In this document: positions 13,156 through 25,300 of the stretch, piece by piece
How positions within the stretch are numbered: the first letter of the stretch is position 1
Layout: each line of letters opens with the position of its first letter
Source of the DNA: Branchiostoma floridae
Taxonomy: Eukaryota > Chordata > Leptocardii > Amphioxiformes > Branchiostomatidae
Reading direction: 5' to 3'
Assembly (NCBI RefSeq): GCF_000003815.2
Contig: NC_049984.1
Coordinates: 14,279,314 to 14,343,313 of the forward strand
Length of the DNA: 64,000 nt
Translations under genes and position numbers: made by a program
Notes under the pieces: generated by a model
Told to the model about the DNA's origin: nothing
The model's database searches: none
The model's input: only the letters and a program-made list of their open reading frames with translations

Positions 13156-14494
13156 AGCAAAGATTTCTCTATACATAAGGTCATGTTGATTGCATTATAA
13201 CTATTTCTGCATATGACATCTGTGCATGCATCAATTTTCATTAAAAACACACACATAGATTTCATAATGAACTTCAAGGTTATTCTTTTCTTTTTTTTAT
13301 TCACAGCTGGCATCAGTTTTGGGTTCTCAGAGTATATGAGCCATATACATGTAATCAACTTAACATGACCCAAGTAAAATCAGTATCAAGAAGATGGGGT
13401 ATTTGAATTAATGTCAAGTTTATGATCACAATCTAGAATCCTTCATGACCAACGACTGGATTATGGACAGAAATAGTTGGTTACTTTGAATTTATGCTCA
13501 AGGGTGAATCAGATACTGTCAAATGGAAAACGTATGTAGAGGTTATTTTCATGGTAAGGAAAAAAGGGAGTGTTTGCCGTTGTTTTTCAGTTGGAGGTTA
13601 AAACAAGTGGGTAGGTAGACAGACGACAGGACATAAATGTTTGTAGTGATTTTAAGTTCACAGTGAAAAGGTAACAGACAAAAATAGATCAAACAATTTC
13701 TTTTACAGTATGTCATATTTCACAAGTTTGAAATGTCAAATACATCATTATATTCATTTTGACCCTATCATTGGTATAACTTGGTATACAAAAAACACCA
13801 TCCGCTGAATATCCCCTACCCTTTAGTTTAGCATAAATGTATCCATTGATCTCAAAACCACAGGTTGTACCAATTTTCAGGTAGGTTTGGGTTCAGTGTG
13901 GCAGGTGATCACCTTCTGTTGTGGTCTGTGTGGCCGGAGTACCTGGTCAGCTGGGATAACCATCCATACAAACCACAACTGTTCATTCAGCACCAAGGTC
14001 AAATCTAACATTATAGTACATGGCTGCAAACAGTACTGTTTCTCCTGTCTCTAATATCACAGGCTGCCAGGATTTTGTTCCCTGGTTCCTTATGAAATAG
14101 TACAATTGCCTGCAGTGACTCAAGGCAACACTTTTTTTCAGTCCTTTCCTTTTATTGATTGGATATTCCACATAAGGAAAATCATGGCACAAATACAAAA
14201 GAAGTGGCAATCATGTGTAGGGATGGTGGAAAACAAGTCCACAAATTGTGATATTTTGTTAGATGTTGTTAGTAGCTGTTTTGTTAAGTAATTTGGACCC
14301 AACTGTTTAGCACTGAAGCCCAAAAGTGATTAACATGAAGTCGAGCAGACAGTATGTAAAACAACCTTGTTCATAGTTAGACGTTCACTTTTGATGACTA
14401 AGACAACAAAAGGTGTGACACATTCATGCTATTGTTTGAAGCCTTTGGAGGCAGCTATTTAGCACTTATGTTGTATCAAGTTGAAAGGCCCTGT
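13156..14494. other. Non-coding stretch
   Basis: No gene recognised. Part of it (about 13,500-13,690) resembles the interior of the TACTGTAAAT repeat family. The open frames around 13,983-14,323 show no domain and are not bounded by matching splice sites. Confidence 0.5.
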
Positions 14495-14499
14495 CATGC

Positions 14500-14743
14500 T
14501 GTGTATCTGTCTAGTGTTTGTGTCTGGGTTTTGGAATAAAAGAAAGCCGGGAGTTGGAAGTTAAGGACAGTTGGACAGAGGCTTCGGTGAGAGAAGGAAG
14601 CAGAGAGAGGGTCCCAACTCACAGCTCCCGTGCGTGTCTAACGGCATGACTGTGTCCTGTGTGTGTGCTTTCTTAGTCCTGTAGTTTAAACGTTCCTCGT
14701 GCAGCATTCAAAGAACCTGGGGCCACAACACCGGCCCCTTACA
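14500..14743 (+). mobile_element. Solo LTR with 5-bp target duplication
   Basis: This 244-bp block begins TGTGTATCTG and ends CCCCTTACA. It is flanked on both sides by CATGC (14,495-14,499 and 14,744-14,748). TG...CA termini, a 5-bp duplication and an internal AATAAA (14,535-14,540) about 40 bases in are the hallmarks of an LTR. No gag/pol sequence lies next to it, so it looks like the product of LTR-LTR recombination. Orientation follows the AATAAA. Superfamily (Gypsy or Copia) cannot be told from the LTR alone. Confidence 0.65.
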
Positions 14744-14748
14744 CATGC

Positions 14749-17700
14749 ATAACAAGAATATTGCAACACAAAGTCAGGAAACAACCGTCTGTGATCACAA
14801 AAAATAGTGAGAACTCCTATCAATGTAAACAAAAAATTAACAGAACTTAAAATTCAGGACAAACATTTACCCCTCTCCATACATGTATATGGGTCTTGTC
14901 TTTTTACGATATTTTTTAAAAAATTCTATAGACATAAGACTGAAATAGATACTGATATATCTAATTGCTTTTAACAATATTCTGATACGTAGCATTTCCT
15001 TAAAAGTATGATGAGATCTATTGCAACAGTTTGAAAATTCTTAAACTTGAAGAGACACAACTTTCTACATGAGTGAATGTCCCACTAACAATGGATGTAT
15101 CAATTGACCTGAATCAAGCCTTTCTTTACGAAATCCTGAGAAAAGGACAGCATAAATTACTCAATGATATAGATAATATATCATGAATGTATTGATATGC
15201 TGCTTGGCACATTAAGTTATGCATACCTGAAGGCAACCATTATTATTCAGATAAATACAGATGGTGACAAATAAATTAGCGTGCCATTGACTATTAAAAG
15301 ATGCCCACAGAATACTAAAAACAAAATCAATAAATTTTCTCGCCAAACGTGATAAATTTTGCTGACATAGACAGCCATTGAAATGGCATTATCCATTGCA
15401 GTTCATCCATAATACAACATATTTAGGAAAAATTGATACTGAGGTTGAATGTCAGATATGACAAATTATTAAAACAAATTCACATTTGAAGAACATGATA
15501 CAAGAATCCGTGAATAGTTTCATTAAGTTTGTAAGTCACTGAATAACAAAATTGTTTGTTCACAATCAATCATTCAACCGGCATCTGGGTGATTGTCTGT
15601 CACCTTCCTCAGTGAACCAATTCTGACTGGGTCACATGGTACTGCAGCATAGGTGTCACTGCTTACAGATGCGGTCATAAACTTTATTTACATGAACAGT
15701 GTGGTGTTTACAATGTGGTCCCATACATAAACATCAATGAAAAGTCAGTCAAATAAAACACTTGGTTGTGAATCGAAGAATCTTGATATGATTTCATGAT
15801 ACAAGAAAAACAAGACGAAAACGAAGATGAAAATAGAATGCAACCAGACAACCCTACATTACTAGCTTATTCTTTCCTGCTTGCTATATAATGTATGATG
15901 CACACATATGTGCACATACACACAACACACACATACACATTTACCACACATGGTAAATGTAGACCACACATACACACATTCTCTTCAGGTCATTAATAAA
16001 AATTACCTCATCAACATCTAAAATTACCTGTACACTTTGTCACCAGCCTTCCCCAATATAAGAAAGGCCCATCAGAGACAACTGTGGCTTTCCTTTCCAA
16101 ACTGAACTCCCCTGTGAACAGGAATCATTGCACTGAGACTGTTTTGGCATGTCCTCTGAGCACCATGCCACCAGGGGCTAGTTCACATGCTGTGATGGAT
16201 GCCGTGTGGTTCATACATTCTCATAGAAATTATAGTTATAATATGCAACACTAATGATTGCAGTTTTAGGGGACCTAAACCTACATAACTTCTTCCTAAT
16301 ATCAAGGCTATCTGCTACCAAAAAATCAAGGCCATAGATTGTTTAGGACAAAAGATTAAAAAAACAGAAGTTCTGCTGCAGTACTGAGGTCACACAACAG
16401 GGAGACCAAAACAGACCTTTACCTTCGTCCTCCACATATTGAACGTCATCATCCATTTGGAGGTCCTAATAATGACAATATATGAAAACACAGGCACACA
16501 CACAAGCATAGACACACAAATCCAAAACAGGACCTCAATTTTCATGGAGGTAAAAGGTATCTTTTGTCTTACTGTGTATCATCTCCTTATGTGGTAAGGA
16601 GAATATACCCATTAAGATTCACTATCCACATTTTGAAAAATCCACAGTACAAAGTAAATTTTTACATGAGGACAATTGTCATAAATGATTTATTGTATTT
16701 ATAAATATCATTTACATCATTTTTCTCAATACATTTTGTTAACGAAAATGAACAATTTTGACAAATTTTTTAAGCAGATGGAGATCGTTTTCTTGCAGAT
16801 AATAGATTCAAGGTTGGGACCCCAGCTGCATATGTTACTGTTAGAGTGTAATTATATGACTGGTATCAGGGCAAGACATTGGACTTGGTCCAAGTATACG
16901 GAGACAGGCATTGTTATAAGTACGGACCCCTAAGGTGGCATGTCAAAGTTTGTCTGCGCTAGGGGAGCCCATAATTGGTCGCCATCTGACCTAAAAACAT
17001 AAATCTTCATAAGCATCCTGGGAATTGCACTTAGTTCTAAGGCTTTGTAAAGGCACACAGATTAAGCTATTAATATGTCTCCGTACAGGCTCAATGTCTC
17101 TGTTGTTGAGCAATGGGAGAAAGGGGGAGGGGGCCGGGAAGCAAGGCTCAATGATGCATGAATATTGTGTCTAGCTACAATGTAGAAGAGAAACATGTAC
17201 ATGTACTACTATTTTCAGATGTACTGCTTCTTCTTCAGATGTTCCTTTCGTCCTGTACACAACAATATAAATAAAGGAGCATGCAGTAATGTTTGACTGG
17301 CAGAGTATGTGTTGACAGAAAATAAACATAACATCAACTCACGCCAAAGAACATGTATCGGGAAGCCATATGGTTCAATGTCCGTGCATCCATCTGCCGC
17401 GGCTTGATTTCTGGGTTTGCCCCAGCTCGGACATGTCATGAGGGATTGCATACGTCAGTTTGGATGGTGACGTAAAGCCGTGTATTAGAGAGCTTCAAGG
17501 CATAAGCCTCAAGTGTCAAAGCTCTTCATACAAAAGAACACAACACACTTTAATCGCAAAGAGCAGAGGGTGTTGTCTAAATAATACAAGCATCATACAT
17601 GTAATTTCTGCTTGGTCTGAGACAGGCCACTTTACCATTACCTTAAAACTCCAAACATCTATTATCACCTGATGCAGTCACTGTACTTAAATATTTATGA

Positions 17701-19410
17701 CTGTTATCTACTCTCATGATTCTGATGCAGTAATTTCATGATTTATTAAGTCCAGATTAACAGAACTCTTAATAGCTTCAAGGAGACGAAAATAGGGCTG
17801 TCTGGCTACAGACTATATCATTAGAAGTTCCTAGTTACAAATCAAAGCAATCTAATAACCGTAGACAATACAATCATCGTCTTATTCAGCTGGAGAAATC
17901 ATAATTATCTGCTTCCAGCTGTGATGTTATGCTCTGCATATTAGTTTTTACTGAAAAATGAATTGTGCATATACGTGACACTGTACAAAACAAGGCAACA
18001 CCAATTTAAAAGGTTGATTCTTGGATTTTAACAAATTGCTTTACTGGAATAAACATAATAAATAGCCTGGGGACCAGGTTTATGCCCTAATGGAGCATCT
18101 AGTTTTATGGAGTAAATATATTCCCTACCTTCTACTTGTTACGTATCATGAACGCCTGCTATTTCATCACCTTAAAACATCCGAGGACCAAGTTAGTAAA
18201 TTGGTATGGCCTAATTTCTAAACAGTAACGAATAAAGATGAAACAGAGAACTTATATCTCTGAAGGCCCCTTGGGAGCAAGCTTAATCATTTCATAGATA
18301 CACAATAGACCAATTTTCCAATAAGTATGTCGAAGCTTCAGCTTATATACATGTATGATACGCAGTATTAGGTCTATGTTGTAATTCTTAAATAGCAATT
18401 TTGCAGCAGAGCAGAATTTTATAGCTTTTTATTGTCTGAAGTTAGAAATATGCTACCTTGTTGATTAAAATGCACCATGAAGCAGTAAAAATGCTGTGTT
18501 CCTTATATTGCAAACCCATATGAACTGTGGGGAGAGCTTACAATGTATGGCTGTAAATTAGTAATCTTATCTTAATATTAAACGCTTCTATCATAAGTCA
18601 ACATAAAGCATTTCCCAAGGCGACAGGAATCATTTTGCTCTTGTGAAAATCATGCCAAAATTACGCTTAAAATTTTCTACAAATTGCTCATTTTGACAGG
18701 AGAAAGTTTTAATGTCAAACCATACAAATGATGCCTCAAAGTTCCCTGCTCTCATTGATTCCATTACTTTGTACCTAGCTGCCTTAACAAGTGAAATGTC
18801 AAGAAAATTATCTTGCAAATTAGGTGTGACATACACAATCTTCTACAGCTGATACAAGTCATGGTGACCTTTAACACATTTAACACTTTGAGCAGTTAAG
18901 ATAAGGATAAAGTGATGTTGATTTTTACCCCTTTGAATCAGCTTGCAAGTAAACAAAAAAAACGTGTATGATACATGTTTATAGGCATAAGAAGTATGAT
19001 ATCATAAATGATCTATCTAAAAGAAATTAGCTGCTTTTTGCATTTGTGTTACTAGCACAAGAATGAAATGTCACTTTTACTTACATATGACATGCTCAAT
19101 CCTACCCCAATTTTAGATAATGCCTTTTCCACACATCTTGTAACTAATTTAGACATCCCTTAAAGAAACCATATTCTTATCTTCTACAAGCTGAATTAAA
19201 AATACTATTACAACATTTAACGTACCAGAATGGTTATGATAAAACAGGAATATGTTGCATGTCCCAAAATAACTTCAATGAAATATAAACAGTCACTTAC
19301 TATCATGGTGAACATAAGGCTCTCCCATTACCCACCAAGCTTGCATGATTGCCCAAACATGTCATCCGACCCACAGATCGCGCACTAAATCATGATTAGA
19401 GTATCCCCAT
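14749..19410. other. Non-coding stretch
   Basis: Mostly AT-rich DNA without supported exons. Simple CA-type repeats occur at about 15,900-15,980 and 16,480-16,520. A retroelement-like fragment at 15,590-15,670 matches 2,340-2,450. The piece at 16,310-16,410 resembles 24,975-25,075 (ctgctaccaaaaaatcaa). A more GC-rich patch at 17,340-17,480 carries two CRE-like sites, tacgtcag and tgacgtaa, about 16 bases apart; this is only suggestive of regulation. Confidence 0.45.
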
Positions 19411-19423
19411 GATTACCTGCTAA

Positions 19424-20449
19424 TGGCGAACACCCGTCTCTCCCCTCCCCACCGAGCGCGATACATCCGGATCGTTTCCAGCGTACCGCTCTTCCCCCGC
19501 CGACAGCCTTCCTGAGCTCGCCTAACCCCGGCTGCACCCGGAATAATTGATGAGGTATGCCGCTGATGGGGCAATCGATCTGCCGGTGTACCTCTCAGAT
19601 TGAAGGGTGATTCATTATAGGGTATCCTGAGACGCCCCAAGAAATACCCTTCTTAACGCCTGAAACGCCTGGCTACTACGGAAGCCTGGAGATAATAACC
19701 TTATAAACAAACACGGTATTCTAAAGATTCTGTACATTCTACATCAGTTGATAACAGGTGATTTATAACAATCCAACAAAATCTGAGTAAAGTCCTTCCT
19801 AACTCCTAAAACAATCACCTGCCATGGAAACCTTCAAATGAAGGAACACAGCATTCTAAACAGGCTTATATCAGGTCGATGATTGATAGGAGTCAATTGA
19901 TAACATTCCATCAGCATCTCTAGACATTCCAACACACTCTGAGAAGAATCCTTCATATTATACAATGTAGCACCTGAAACAAGTGGCTATTCTTTTTTAC
20001 TCGGAAGTTGGAGACATAAAACCTTATAAAGAAATGCAGTTTCTAAAGAGGCTTACATCACATCACATCTCAGAATGATAGTCCCTGATTCATAACAATA
20101 TCTCCAGATGCCCCAACACACCATTAAAAGCCTAATACCTGAAACAAGTGGCTGTCATGGAAACCTGGAGATTAGAAACACAGTATCAAAAAGAGACTTA
20201 CATCACGTCCTAGGTTAATAGGAGCCAATTCACAAAAATATTTCCTGATGTACAAACACAGCGCAGAATCTTAACACCTGAAACAAGTAGCAGCCTATGA
20301 TGCTAACACATGGACAAAAACAGTTACAAAGAAATGAAGTATTCTAAAGAGACTTACATTGTCTCAGACTGATAAGAGCCGATTCATAACAATATCTCCA
20401 GATGTCCAAACACACTTGGAGAAGACTCCCTTGTAACAACTGAAACAAG
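19424..20449 (-). repeat. Diverged tandem array of exon-like units (period about 140-168 bp)
   Basis: Units begin near 19,658, 19,803, 19,971, 20,138, 20,275 and 20,437 with a shared (a/c)cctgaaacaagtggct motif and share tctccagatg, gatagGAGCCaattca and taaagagacttacatca-type blocks. On the minus strand each unit has an acceptor-like cttgtttcag followed by 76-82 bases and a donor GTAAGT or GTAAGC. Intact acceptor-donor pairs enclose 20,358-20,439, 20,202-20,277 and 20,057-20,138; units further left have lost the donor. The leftmost unit runs into a GC-rich segment that ends at a different donor (AGCAG|GTAATC near 19,424). The units do not share a conserved open frame, so if transcribed they are probably untranslated. 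Confidence 0.55.
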
Positions 20450-20469
20450 TGGCTGCCATGAAAACGTGA

Positions 20470-22293
20470 GGACGGAAACTTGAACAATAGAAGCATTCAG
20501 GAGAAATGAGCATACCACGTCACAGGGTCAAGCACAAGTTCAATGTCTCGGTGCGTTATCCCTTCCCTGATCTCCACCCTCCCTGCTGGGGAGGCACACT
20601 GACTTGGCAGCCACACATCCGTGTGCTAATGTGCCAACAGGGACCGCTGCCTTCCATTCAAATGTTTCCTCCAATTGGAAGTGATAGGTGGATGCAAAGC
20701 AGGGATAAAGAATTTAAGAGGGAAGCATTGCCCCGAGATCAACAAGGTTATTCTGCTTCGGTTCTCAATGTGTCATTTGGGCAGAGAGAAAATAGAATGA
20801 TGGATGGGTGGGGTTTTGTGGAGAAGAAAACTGTCAAAAGTCAGGGTCGAAGCTTGCCTTCTAATGAACCTGTCACAATCATTTGTTTTGTGCTGTTCTG
20901 AAATCTTCAGACTTAAACCTTATTCATTTTAACCTTGCATTGTTTTTAAACCTAACACTCCTTTTGTTTTCCTCTTCTTTTGAAGCTGAACTACCATATG
21001 GTCCCTATAGTTTGCCAGTAACTGTTGTAGTTGATGTACCCTAAAACTGATTCAAATATGTAAATAAAAAAAAGGCTTGTAAAAAGAAAAGTTACCTTTA
21101 TCATGCATCTACAAATTGAAGTAGTCAGGAAGGTTGAACAAATGACTAAGCAAACATCATATATGATGCACATAACAATTGATTCTTCATTTTTGTTCTT
21201 TCATATCTTCTACTTTGACTTTGACATGGCTTTGGCATTCTAGGACACTGGTATTCACTTTCTGATATATTTGCAACAAAGAGTTTATCTTTTCTTATTT
21301 TGCAGCAGCTTTGTATGATTTACAGTGTTGTCGTTAAGATAATTTTGAAATGGACAACATTGATGTGCACACGGATGTCATCTATATAATGGAATAAACA
21401 TACTTTTAGCATAATAGTGAAAAATAAGCATGAATGATGGGCAGATTCAACAAGTCATAAAGCATCATCGTAAGTAGACTACAGCTTATGAATGAAAGAT
21501 ACAGATGATGACATCAGCTTTCTTCAAACCATACAAAAACATACTTAAGCATGTAAAGAGGATACAAAGCCAGACAAAATGCCTGTCATACAAGTCAAGG
21601 TAGAAAAGATCAGTAAAAGAAGATACTTATCCATCCATATAGATGTACATGTAAAGATTCATATCTAGAAAGATCTCTAACTGTAAAGACCATTCATGTG
21701 GTAAATTTCTGGGAGATCTACTTTGCCCTTTTGCAATGCTCTCTGATACTTCAATGGAGTCCTGAAAGGCTAAATTCAAACTTCTGTGAATAGTTTTGTC
21801 AGGTTGGTAAACGACTTGATAACAATCTTTTCTTCACACTCACATATTTTTAAAGACCCAACATTTCAATGACTATCTATCATACTAAGTATTCTTCAGG
21901 GCAAGAAATCATGTTGTTAGTTATCTATTCATTGTTAAAAGAAAGTGAATATGATATAAATCTTACACTTCGACCAGAAGCACACATTTTGATGTCCATC
22001 CTCTCTTTACAGTTTATTGGAGATAAAGCACAGTTGGGTTGTTTTGTTTTAAACTACTAATTCAAATGTTTCAAGCCCACTAATACAGTCAAAATGACTA
22101 CCACATTAATCCCTATTCAGTTACAGTTGCACTGTCAATATGCAGATAGGTTTTTAGTTCAAAGACAGTGTTACAATGACTCAGTATCATTAGAGTAATT
22201 ACAGAACACAAAGATTGAAAATATCGCAGCTCCTACACAAAGAGGGAATGACAATTATTTTTGTCTGATCAATGCCAACATAATGCATCTCAG
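20470..22293. other. Non-coding stretch up to the assembly gap
   Basis: A plus-strand open frame of 131 codons at 20,506-20,901 lies in a GC-richer part but has no recognisable domain and no clear splice partners. The remainder is AT-rich with stops in all frames. Confidence 0.45.
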
Positions 22294-22393
22294 NNNNNNN
22301 NNNNNNNNNNNNNNNNNNNNNNNNNNNNNNNNNNNNNNNNNNNNNNNNNNNNNNNNNNNNNNNNNNNNNNNNNNNNNNNNNNNNNNNNNNNNN
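22294..22393. other. Assembly gap (100 N)
   Basis: Exactly 100 unknown bases, the conventional length for a gap of unknown size. Distances across it are therefore not reliable and sequence could be missing. Confidence 0.98.
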
Positions 22394-25300
22394 TACATTA
22401 TGTGAAGGCTGGGGCCCCAGAGGTTGTATGTATGTGTTAGAAATGGGGAAAGAAGGGGGAGGGGGGTGGAGGAAAGGTCTGGCTATACCAACATTGTTCT
22501 ATGCTGACTGCCTATCTTGTAATCCAAATCCTACCATAGGTCAACACACTGCAAGAGATTTGATCTTTTAGGCAAAAGCATTTGTAAAGCATGCATAAAG
22601 CAGTACCTTTATGAAACAATGAATTTTTACCCATGTTTTAAGACATCCTTTAAGATTGGATATCATGCAGTGTCATTGGTACATACACCTACATTTAAAT
22701 CTAAAAAGGACATAATGATTTTTATGTCTGTCCACTTTCTGATATAGGTTACTTGCATTTACAACAATTACCAATTGTTAGATAGCACACCTGTGTTACC
22801 TTTCTTGAGAGGGCAGATATAATGGAAACCAACTGATGGTAAAATTGACTATCAAGTCATCAGCATGTATATTACCATGTTTCTGTCATGATGATACTAG
22901 TTCTCACAGGACCAGAATGGCTAATCACACTCACATGATGGTGCCTGTCCCTGGTGCTCAACAACAGCTGTGGTTACATTGTGGTTCCTGTCCTTGGTGC
23001 TGAATGCTGTCCTTGCACATGTTACAATTATCATGTGATTCTATGTGTCATTTACATCTTAGGTAATGTGGATCCCATCCCAGTTCTGAATTACTCACAT
23101 TACGAGTGCCATTGACACAACACTAAATCAAATTCTTCCATACATTGGGTGTGAGTGACTTACATACCAACACTTTGGTCCCTGTCCCTACTACAAAATG
23201 TACTGTACAGCATTCACTGTAGGTAGCTAGTTCACCAAATTCTTGTTTTCCAACTAGGGATCCAAATCCTAGCATGGATTATAATGATACATCAAACTAG
23301 AGCCCTCTAGATGTAAACTTTGTACATAATTTCCACATATGCCTCCCCCTTTTTAAACTAGGTCACTTACATGTATAACGGTGACATTTCCATGAAATTG
23401 ATTGCCTGTCCCTGCACACTACATCACATGTCATGTGTAGTTAAGCCTCTGTAGCCTGTTATAGGTCATGTATGCTGTTAAGGCCTGTGTAGTTCATCTT
23501 CAACATGTCTGTAGAATACAGCACCCGGTACGAGTACAATACCGCAAAATCATTTAAGAAGTACAGGGCCAATATACCAGAATATCAGTGTACCCACACT
23601 AGTACAATACCGCAAAAATCATTTAGATACAGGGCCAATATACCAGAACATTAATATACCTATACCCATACTGTACCTAAACAGACTTGCACTCACGTAT
23701 GTTATCTTTTTTGTTACCTAGAATATGAAAATTTAGAACACGAAAATGATGAAGATATTTCATGGATGATCAGTTCCATCTTTCATTTGAAATCCAGCAG
23801 AAATCACCACTGATCTGTAGAGGACTTCAAGAACACTACTGGTTCTCTGCAAAATATATCTGAAGTCTAAATAAAGATTCTGTTGACTTTTCATTCATGT
23901 TACAGATCTGGACCTGTACCTTAACCTCTATATCTGTACCTGCACCTAATGTTATGTTAAGTTACACAGCACTACTCTAGAGTATTTACATGTATGCAGA
24001 GGCTTAAAGGATTTAAAAGATCCAGAATATATAAATACAAATATATGATGATGATCTATATATGGATTTCAATCCAAAAGAAATAAGACTTTGTGCATAA
24101 TTAACAATCAGCAACATTAACTCTGTTGCTATTGTTGTTTTGTTTTGTACATTAATTTATATACCTTCATGTACTTAATGTAAATAGCACATACTAAATT
24201 ATTATATTATACTTCTATGTAACATGTGCATTAAATCAATTTACCTAAAAGATATAATTGACTAATTGTAGCTCTCACATACACAAAAGTAAATTTTACA
24301 AGCCATGAGACTTGTTAATTTTTTTCTTCTTCAAAAATATCTAGGAAACACTTTGATCATTTTTTTCAATCAGTGCTACTAGTACTTTGCTTCATGAAAC
24401 GAGTGTAGAAAATACCAGTTATTGTTATCATGTCCTCTTAGTCCTAATATCACTTTCACATCTCTGCCCCCCTCCCCTTCCTGTAAAATCAATACTATAG
24501 GCTCATCACCTTAAGCCACCATATTGCTCACATGCTTTCAGGTGCTGGGAATGATTGCAAACATTCTGTAGCCACCGGCGAAAAAAGCACTCACGACAGT
24601 CTCACAACATCCAGGTCAGAGATGGAGATACAAGATTTACCCACCGTAAAATTCAACCATCTACATCCCATCTAGCGTGAAGTGCCACGGGCGGCCATAT
24701 CAGTGTTCCTCTGTGATTTGTGGTTCACAGGCATGTGTATGCATTTGCAGTATTGTGCTTTTGTAAAGTCTGGAATTCAGAGTTTGGCTATAAAACATGA
24801 AGCTCATTTTCCAAACAGACTGAGACAAGACAATTTGTGATGACTGATTTGTTTTGATTACATGGATGAAATCCTCTGGGCACCCAAAAAGTAAGTGTAA
24901 AAAAACACTTGGACAAAAATGCCCTTGCAATTCCAGAAAAAGCTCTTAGGGGGCCACTTCTTCCTTATAACACAAACTATCTGCTACCAAAAAATCAATC
25001 ATGTTGTGGTCAAGTGATACCAAAAAATGGATGTTCTATTGCAGTACCAAGGTCACACACCAGGGGGCCCAAAGTTGACTTTGACAATTGTCTTCCCAAC
25101 ACCTAGCAACATAACAAATGTTAGAAAAAGCCAATAGATTCTTTATTTTTGTGCTGTCTTATTTTCTTCCTGGATTTGTTTGGGGATCACAATACATTTT
25201 CAACTTACTTCTTACACATGGCAAAAAAATCATTTGCACCAAAATATATTCTTGCATGCTCAATACAAAACTTACAGTATGGTAACCGTTGTAAACCTCT

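Noticed and set aside
12951-13373. 140-codon minus-strand frame at the edge of the 1.07-kb element
   Set aside because: Half lies in the transposon end and half outside; no transposase motif.
20506-20901. 131-codon plus-strand open frame
   Set aside because: No recognisable domain, no matched splice sites; GC-richer DNA alone explains the length.
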